A stretch of DNA of 6,907 bases from Caldilineaceae bacterium (GTDB lineage Bacteria > Chloroflexota > Anaerolineae > Caldilineales > Caldilineaceae), in contig WGCB01000235.1 of assembly GCA_015494005.1 (NCBI GenBank), positions 1 to 6,907 on the forward strand. Reading direction: 5' to 3'. The position numbers and the translations under genes were made by a program. Numbering within the stretch: position 1 is the first letter of the stretch; every line of letters begins with the position of its first letter. The notes under the pieces were generated by a model. That model was not told the origin of the DNA. It was given only the letters and a program-made list of their open reading frames with translations, and did not search any database. This document shows positions 1 through 6,907 of this stretch, piece by piece.

Positions 1-25
1 GAGATATGCGGGGGAAGGTGGGGGA

Positions 26-493
26 TCAGGCCAGGCGCCAGCGGCCCTCGCCGTGCTCACCCCAGGCCAGCACCTTGACCGGGGTGATCTCGATGATCAG
101 GTCGTACTCCTGGGACTTGGCGATGTCCCAGTCGTACTTGGAGAGGAAGAGGGGGCGCAGCGCGGCCTGCATGTCCAGGGCCGGTGCAGCCACCCCCTCC
201 ACGATGAGGACGTTGTTGGGATCCGGCAGGGCCAGGCTCACGTACTCATGCTTGCGGATGTTCTGGCTCTTCACCGAGCGGGAGCTGATGACGATGTAGA
301 AGCGCCCTTCGAAGAAGACGTGCCAGACGGGCACCAGATGGGCCCGGCTGTCCGGGCGGACGCTGGCCAGCCAGCTGCAGTCCGCGTCCCCCAGGATGCT
401 GAAGAGTTTCACGAGTTCCGGGACATCCCGGTAGTCCTGGTAGTTGGGGCTGGTGCTCATGGAGAATTTTCCTGGTTGTGGCGTGTGGGTCAT
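26..493 (-). CDS. Pyridoxamine 5'-phosphate oxidase-fold family protein (putative FMN/F420-dependent oxidoreductase)
   Basis: A 155-residue protein with the split-barrel layout of the PPOX superfamily. Residues 41-68 (WLASVRPD..., [15 protein letters not shown]) give the first strands, where members typically have a conserved Pro/Trp and a strand facing the flavin. Residues 71-102 ([19 protein letters not shown], then [12 protein letters not shown]) match the family's 'K..N+...P.V.L...DP....V.G.A' pattern, which usually contacts flavin or F420 phosphate. Length is typical for small single-domain members; the substrate cannot be read from sequence. The start at 493 overlaps the upstream gene's stop as ATGA and has a GGTGG seven bases upstream, so coupled translation is likely. 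An alternative ATG at 460 (MSTSPNYQ...) has AGGA nine bases upstream and is about equally plausible. No signal peptide or membrane segment is visible, so it is probably cytosolic. Only 25 bases follow the stop, with no terminator seen. Confidence 0.82.
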   Translation of the reverse strand: MTHTPQPGKFSMSTSPNYQDYRDVPELVKLFSILGDADCSWLASVRPDSRAHLVPVWHVFFEGRFYIVISSRSVKSQNIRKHEYVSLALPDPNNVLIVEGVAAPALDMQAALRPLFLSKYDWDIAKSQEYDLIIEITPVKVLAWGEHGEGRWRLA

Positions 494-2409
494 GGTCGTT
501 CCACCGGGTTGAGGACTTCCAGCACCTGGCAGGCCACTTCGTAGCGGCCGAAGCTAGGCATGAGGTAGACGCCCTGCACGTGGGGGGCTTCCTTCAGCTG
601 GAGCAGAAGTTCCTGGGCCATCTTCACCCCCTCCTGGCGTCCGTTGGCCCCGGCCTTGCGCATGCGTTCCAGGGCCTCCGGGCTCAGGGTGATGCCCGGC
701 ACCTCGTTGTGCAGGAAGCTTGCGTGCCGGTGGCTCTGCAGGGGCAGCACGCCGATGAGGACCGGCACCGGGAAGGGGCCGTGACGCTGCTCGTACAGGG
801 CTAGGAAGTCCAGCCAGAGCTGGGGGTCAAAGATGGGCTGGGTCATGGTGAAGTGGGCACCGCCGCTCACCTTGCGGTGGAAGCGATCCACCTCCTCCTC
901 CAGGTTGGGCCGGGTGGGGTCGCAGGCCACCGCGATGGTGAAGTGACCCCGGCGTCCCATCTCCCGGCCCGAGGGGTCGAAGCCCTGGTTGAAGCGCTGG
1001 ATGATGCGCACCAGCCCGATGGAGTCCACGTCGTAGACCGGCGTGCTCTCCTTGGTGTCGCCCAGGCTGGGCGGGTCCCCGGTCAGGGCCAGGATGTTGC
1101 GCACCCCCAGGGCGTGGGCCCCGATCAGGTCCGCCTGCAGGCCCATGAGGGAGCGGTCCCGGGTGGTGAAGTGGAGGATAGTCTCGATGCCCACCTGCTG
1201 CTGGATGAGCACGGTCAAGGCCAGGGCGCCCATGCGCACTCGGGCCATGGGGCTGTCGGCCACGTTCACCGCGTCCGCGCCCACCTCCTTGGCGTGCCGG
1301 GCCCCCTCGATCTGCTTCTGGGCGTTGAAGCCCCGGGGCGGATCCACCTCCACGCTGATGACGAACTGGCCCGCCCGCAGCTTCTGGAGCAGGGGGGTGG
1401 GGCCTTCCTCTCCGGCCTCGTCCTCGGGCCCGGCCAGGCTGACGCTCAGCCCCGGCTCCGGCTCCAGGACCGTGTAGCTGGCGGCGCCGTTCCTGGTCCG
1501 CACCGGTTGACCGCTGCGCTCGGCCCAGGCCGTGTCCAGGGCCTGGCGCATGGCCCGGATGTGCATGGGGGTGGTGCCGCAGCAGCCGCCCACCAGCCGG
1601 GCCCCGTTCTCCAGGAAGGGAGCCACGTAGCGGGCGAAGTACTCCGGCCCCGCGGGGTAGAGGAAGCGGCCATCCACCCGCTCGGGGAAGCCGGCGTTGG
1701 GCATGACGCTGAAGGCCGCCTCCGGGTCCGCCTGGTGCATGCGCTTCAGGGTCTCCAGGGTGGCGGCCGGCCCCACCGCGCAGTTGATCCCCACCAGATC
1801 CGCGCCGGCGGCCTTCAGCCCAGCGATGACCTCCCCGGGGGACTGGCCGGCCAGGGTGAAGCCATCCTGGTTGTAGGTCATGGAGGCCACGATGGGCAGG
1901 TCGCACACCTCCCGGGCCGCCTGCACGCCGATGGTCAGCTCCGCCAGGTCGCCGAAGGTCTCGAAGAGGATCAGGTCTGCGCCGGCCTCCCACAGGACCG
2001 CGATCTGCTCCTGGAAGGCGGCCCGGGCCGCTTCCGGCGTCAGGGGGCCATCGGGCTGGAGACGAGCGCCCAGGGGGCCCACATCCCCGGCGATGAAGAG
2101 GGACCGGCCCGTCACCTCCCGCACGTCCCGCACCAGCTTCACGGCCCGGAAGTTCAGGTCCCGCACCTTGTGGGCCAGGTCGTACTTGGCCAGGCGCACC
2201 CGGTTGGCCCCGAAGCTGTGGGTCTTGATCACATCCGCGCCGGCCGCGGCGAAGGCCTGGTGGATCTCCGTCACCCAGCTGGGCCGGCTGATGACCAGGT
2301 ATTCCAGGCACTGCTCGGTGCTGGCCCCCTTGGCGTAGAGCATGGTGCCCATGGCGCCGTCGGAGAGGAGGGGGTGCTGGGCGAGTTTCTGCAGAAATGG
2401 GTGTTCCAT
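490..2409 (-). CDS. Bifunctional homocysteine S-methyltransferase / 5,10-methylenetetrahydrofolate reductase
   Basis: A 639-residue two-domain enzyme resembling Bacillus YitJ (about 610 residues). Residues 1-300 form the homocysteine methyltransferase barrel: DGAMGT at 17-22, KTHSFGANR at 62-70, and the zinc-thiolate cysteines Cys210 (GINC) and Cys276/Cys277 (GGCCGTTP). These bind and activate homocysteine. A polar, acidic linker (about 301-340) leads to a MetF-type flavin barrel. That barrel has EVDPPRG at 354-360 (Glu354 in the place of the catalytic Glu of E. coli MetF FEFFPPR), TTRDR at 415-419, LTGDPP at 442-447 and TQPIFD at 523-528. The reductase half would make 5-methyl-THF and the transferase half methionine. 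No cobalamin-binding or reactivation domain follows, so the methyl donor is unclear: methyl-THF via a separate corrinoid protein, or S-methylmethionine. The start at 2409 has AAGGA nine bases upstream. It is the first gene of an operon with the PPOX-fold gene. No SAM riboswitch is apparent in the short leader. Confidence 0.93.
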   Translation of the reverse strand: MEHPFLQKLAQHPLLSDGAMGTMLYAKGASTEQCLEYLVISRPSWVTEIHQAFAAAGADVIKTHSFGANRVRLAKYDLAHKVRDLNFRAVKLVRDVREVTGRSLFIAGDVGPLGARLQPDGPLTPEAARAAFQEQIAVLWEAGADLILFETFGDLAELTIGVQAAREVCDLPIVASMTYNQDGFTLAGQSPGEVIAGLKAAGADLVGINCAVGPAATLETLKRMHQADPEAAFSVMPNAGFPERVDGRFLYPAGPEYFARYVAPFLENGARLVGGCCGTTPMHIRAMRQALDTAWAERSGQPVRTRNGAASYTVLEPEPGLSVSLAGPEDEAGEEGPTPLLQKLRAGQFVISVEVDPPRGFNAQKQIEGARHAKEVGADAVNVADSPMARVRMGALALTVLIQQQVGIETILHFTTRDRSLMGLQADLIGAHALGVRNILALTGDPPSLGDTKESTPVYDVDSIGLVRIIQRFNQGFDPSGREMGRRGHFTIAVACDPTRPNLEEEVDRFHRKVSGGAHFTMTQPIFDPQLWLDFLALYEQRHGPFPVPVLIGVLPLQSHRHASFLHNEVPGITLSPEALERMRKAGANGRQEGVKMAQELLLQLKEAPHVQGVYLMPSFGRYEVACQVLEVLNPVERP

Positions 2410-2564
2410 GGGGGAAAGTCCTTGTCGGTCGATTTTTATCTCATTTTCCGCTTTTGGGGTAAAATTCGGACGCAGTCAGCGCCGGCGCAGGGGTGAAGTG
2501 AGGCCTGCTCCGGTTGCCCGCTGCCCACGTCGAGGCCGACGCCTTCACCGAACAGGAAACGGGC
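2410..2564. promoter_or_regulatory. Divergent intergenic region, likely promoters for both flanking operons
   Basis: These 155 bases separate the minus-strand methionine-cycle gene from the plus-strand protease gene. An A+T-rich core at about 2430-2467 stands out from the G+C-rich surroundings, as expected for promoters. On the plus strand TAAAAT at 2460-2465 could be a -10 box. On the minus strand, GATAAA within the same core (about 2434-2439) could be another. Neither has a convincing TTGACA-like -35 at the right distance, so exact sites are uncertain. A perfect 10-base palindrome, GCGCCGGCGC, lies at 2479-2488 and may be compositional. The leaders are too short and unstructured by eye for an S-box riboswitch. 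Confidence 0.4.
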
Positions 2565-3749
2565 ATGGATCAGGAAATCGCTTTGGCCTCTCTGGAGGCG
2601 ACCGGTCAACAGGCTACCGCGGAGCTGGCGGTGCGCATCGTGGCCCAGGACATGCGGATCGAGCGCATCCGAGTCCCGGCCAACCGCATGGAGGGAGCGC
2701 TGATCCTGGAAGGGCGGCTGCTGCGGCCCAGCCATGAGGTCTTTGGCCGCTGGCTCCAGGCCTTCAACGAACAGGGATACACGCCCATGTTGCGCCGAGC
2801 CCCGGGCGGCACCCCGGACCGGGTGATCCTGCAGCTCATGCCTGGGGTGGTCGCCCGCTCCAAGCCTCGGGTCTGGATCAACGGCCTGCTCTTCCTCCTG
2901 ACCGTGCTCAGCACCCTCTACGTGGGGGCCGGCTACGGGGCGGAGCCAGGCGAGCCCTTCAGCCTGATGCGCGGCGTGCCCTTCGCGGCCGCGCTGCTGG
3001 GCATCCTGGCCACCCACGAGTTCGGCCACTACTTTGCTGCCCAGGTCCACCGGGTGGCGGTGACCCTGCCCTATTTCATTCCCATGCCGTTTGGGCTGGG
3101 CACCCTGGGGGCCTTCATCCAAATGCGGGAGCCCATTCCGGACCGGCGCAAGCTCTTTGACATCGGCGTGGCCGGCCCCATCGCTGGGCTGGTCGTGGCC
3201 TTGCCCCTGCTCTTCTGGGGGCTGAGCACCAGCCCTGTTCGGCCCATCCCATCCACTGGGCCCATCCTGGTGGAGGGCAATAGCTTGTTGTACTATTATG
3301 CCAAGATTCTTGTTTTCGGCAAAGCCCTGCCCAACCCGGTGACGGGGGAGGACGTTTTCCTCAATCAGATCGCTTTCGCCGCCTGGATCGGCCTGCTGGT
3401 GACCGCGCTCAACCTGCTGCCCCTGGGCCAGCTGGACGGGGGCCACACGGTCTTCGCCCTGTTTGGCCGCAGGGCCCGGCCCATCAACGTGACGGCCATG
3501 GGGGTCCTGGCCTTTCTGGGGCTGGCTTCCCTGCCGCCCCTGCAGCAGGCCTTCCCTTTCCTGGTCAACCTGGGCTGGATGGGCTGGTTCATCTGGCTGC
3601 TGCTGATCCTGCTCCTGGGCGGGCCCTACCATCCGCCCACCCTGGACGACGTCACGGAGCTGGATCCCAAGCGGCGCTGGGTGGGTTACCTGGTCATCCT
3701 GATCTTCGTGCTGACCTTCACCCCCACGCCCTTCCGGGTTCTCGGGTGA
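2565..3749 (+). CDS. Site-2 protease (M50) family intramembrane zinc metalloprotease
   Basis: A 394-residue polytopic membrane protein. The zinc site is HEFGH at 151-155 (His151, Glu152, His155) in a hydrophobic segment; the third ligand is Asp291 in LDGGH (290-294), preceded by NLLPLGQ. Both fit the S2P/M50 consensus. A soluble region (1-100) with a [10 protein letters not shown]...FGRWLQAF pattern precedes the first membrane segment (about 105-123). It resembles the N-terminal domain of plant EGY-type and related bacterial S2Ps. Further hydrophobic segments lie at about 136-160, 200-220, 278-296, 320-334, 350-362 and 381-395. No PDZ domain is visible, unlike RseP. Family members cleave membrane-bound anti-sigma factors or other transmembrane proteins; the substrate here is unknown. 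The ATG at 2565 is chosen because AGGAAA sits just upstream. A longer reading from TTG at 2514 lacks that support. The stop is at 3747-3749. Confidence 0.9.
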   Translation: MDQEIALASLEATGQQATAELAVRIVAQDMRIERIRVPANRMEGALILEGRLLRPSHEVFGRWLQAFNEQGYTPMLRRAPGGTPDRVILQLMPGVVARSKPRVWINGLLFLLTVLSTLYVGAGYGAEPGEPFSLMRGVPFAAALLGILATHEFGHYFAAQVHRVAVTLPYFIPMPFGLGTLGAFIQMREPIPDRRKLFDIGVAGPIAGLVVALPLLFWGLSTSPVRPIPSTGPILVEGNSLLYYYAKILVFGKALPNPVTGEDVFLNQIAFAAWIGLLVTALNLLPLGQLDGGHTVFALFGRRARPINVTAMGVLAFLGLASLPPLQQAFPFLVNLGWMGWFIWLLLILLLGGPYHPPTLDDVTELDPKRRWVGYLVILIFVLTFTPTPFRVLG

Positions 3750-3825
3750 CAGTGGCGGCTGAGTGTCCTAGAAAATCGTATTCATCCTCTGAACGTGCAC
3801 TAGAAAGAAATTTGAGTAAACACCC
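3750..3825 (+). promoter_or_regulatory. Short A+T-rich leader upstream of the glycyl-tRNA synthetase gene
   Basis: This 76-base gap between the protease stop and the synthetase start is markedly richer in A+T than the genes on either side. It carries two direct copies of CTAGAAA (3768-3774 and 3800-3806), 32 bases apart, about three helical turns. TATTCA at 3779-3784 could be a weak -10, but no good -35 pairs with it. Only a weak GAG (3814-3816) lies nine bases before the ATG, so there is no strong Shine-Dalgarno. The gap is too short for a full T-box leader. It may hold a promoter, or the synthetase may be read through from the protease gene. Confidence 0.3.

Positions 3826-6907
<3,082 letters not shown>

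Noticed and set aside
827..2311. Second minus-strand frame (494 codons) within the methyltransferase/reductase gene
   Set aside because: It is an out-of-frame reading of the same strand, dominated by Gly, Arg, Pro and Ala, as expected for a shifted frame in G+C-rich DNA.
2479..2488. Perfect palindrome GCGCCGGCGC in the divergent intergenic region
   Set aside because: A 10-base G/C-only palindrome is expected fairly often in DNA of this composition, and it has no paired copy nearby.
853..2496. Long plus-strand open frame (547 codons) opposite the methyltransferase/reductase gene
   Set aside because: It is antisense to a confidently identified gene, with no recognisable motif and a His/Gly/Leu/Gln-biased composition.
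2436..3632. Minus-strand open frame (398 codons) opposite the site-2 protease
   Set aside because: It is an antisense shadow rich in Gln, Gly and His. It would also run through the divergent promoter region.
3750..3825. Possible T-box riboswitch controlling glycyl-tRNA synthetase
   Set aside because: T-box leaders are usually about 150-300 bases with a conserved T-box sequence and a terminator stem. This gap is 76 bases and shows neither.

Overview
The window is about 6.9 kb of G+C-rich DNA. The coding sequence is roughly 70% G+C by eye and hand count, with CTG/CTC leucine and AAG lysine codons dominating. The gene content is bacterial and chromosomal, and I see no mobile element, CRISPR array, tRNA or rRNA. 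A fused methionine-cycle enzyme, a PDZ-less site-2 protease and a single-chain alpha-beta glycyl-tRNA synthetase together would fit a Chloroflexota-like bacterium. That placement is an inference from gene architecture and is tentative.

Left part (26-2409, minus strand): a two-gene operon. The promoter-proximal gene encodes a 639-residue protein with an N-terminal homocysteine S-methyltransferase domain and a C-terminal methylenetetrahydrofolate reductase domain. Its stop codon overlaps, as ATGA, the start of a small pyridoxamine-phosphate-oxidase-fold (FMN/F420-type) protein. The two are probably translationally coupled.

Middle (2410-2564): a divergent intergenic region with an A+T-rich core that presumably holds promoters for both directions. 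Then comes a plus-strand gene (2565-3749) for an intramembrane zinc metalloprotease of the site-2 protease family, with HEFGH and LDGG motifs.

Right part (3826 to the window end, plus strand): after a 76-base gap lies a fused glycyl-tRNA synthetase, with the alpha (catalytic) chain joined to the beta chain by a linker of about 28 residues. The frame is open for 1027 codons and runs off the window, probably only about 10-15 codons before its natural stop.

The most unusual signal lies inside the beta part. At about 6136-6486 the base composition drops from about 70% to about 43% G+C, and codon choice changes completely (Leu CTT/TTA/CTA/TTG, Lys AAA, Arg CGA), yet the frame stays open and family motifs continue. 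Within it, a Lys/Glu/Gln-rich stretch of about 25 residues appears to be extra relative to the Escherichia coli beta subunit. This looks like a mosaic or foreign tract in a housekeeping gene. I found no evidence of a wholly new multi-gene system.
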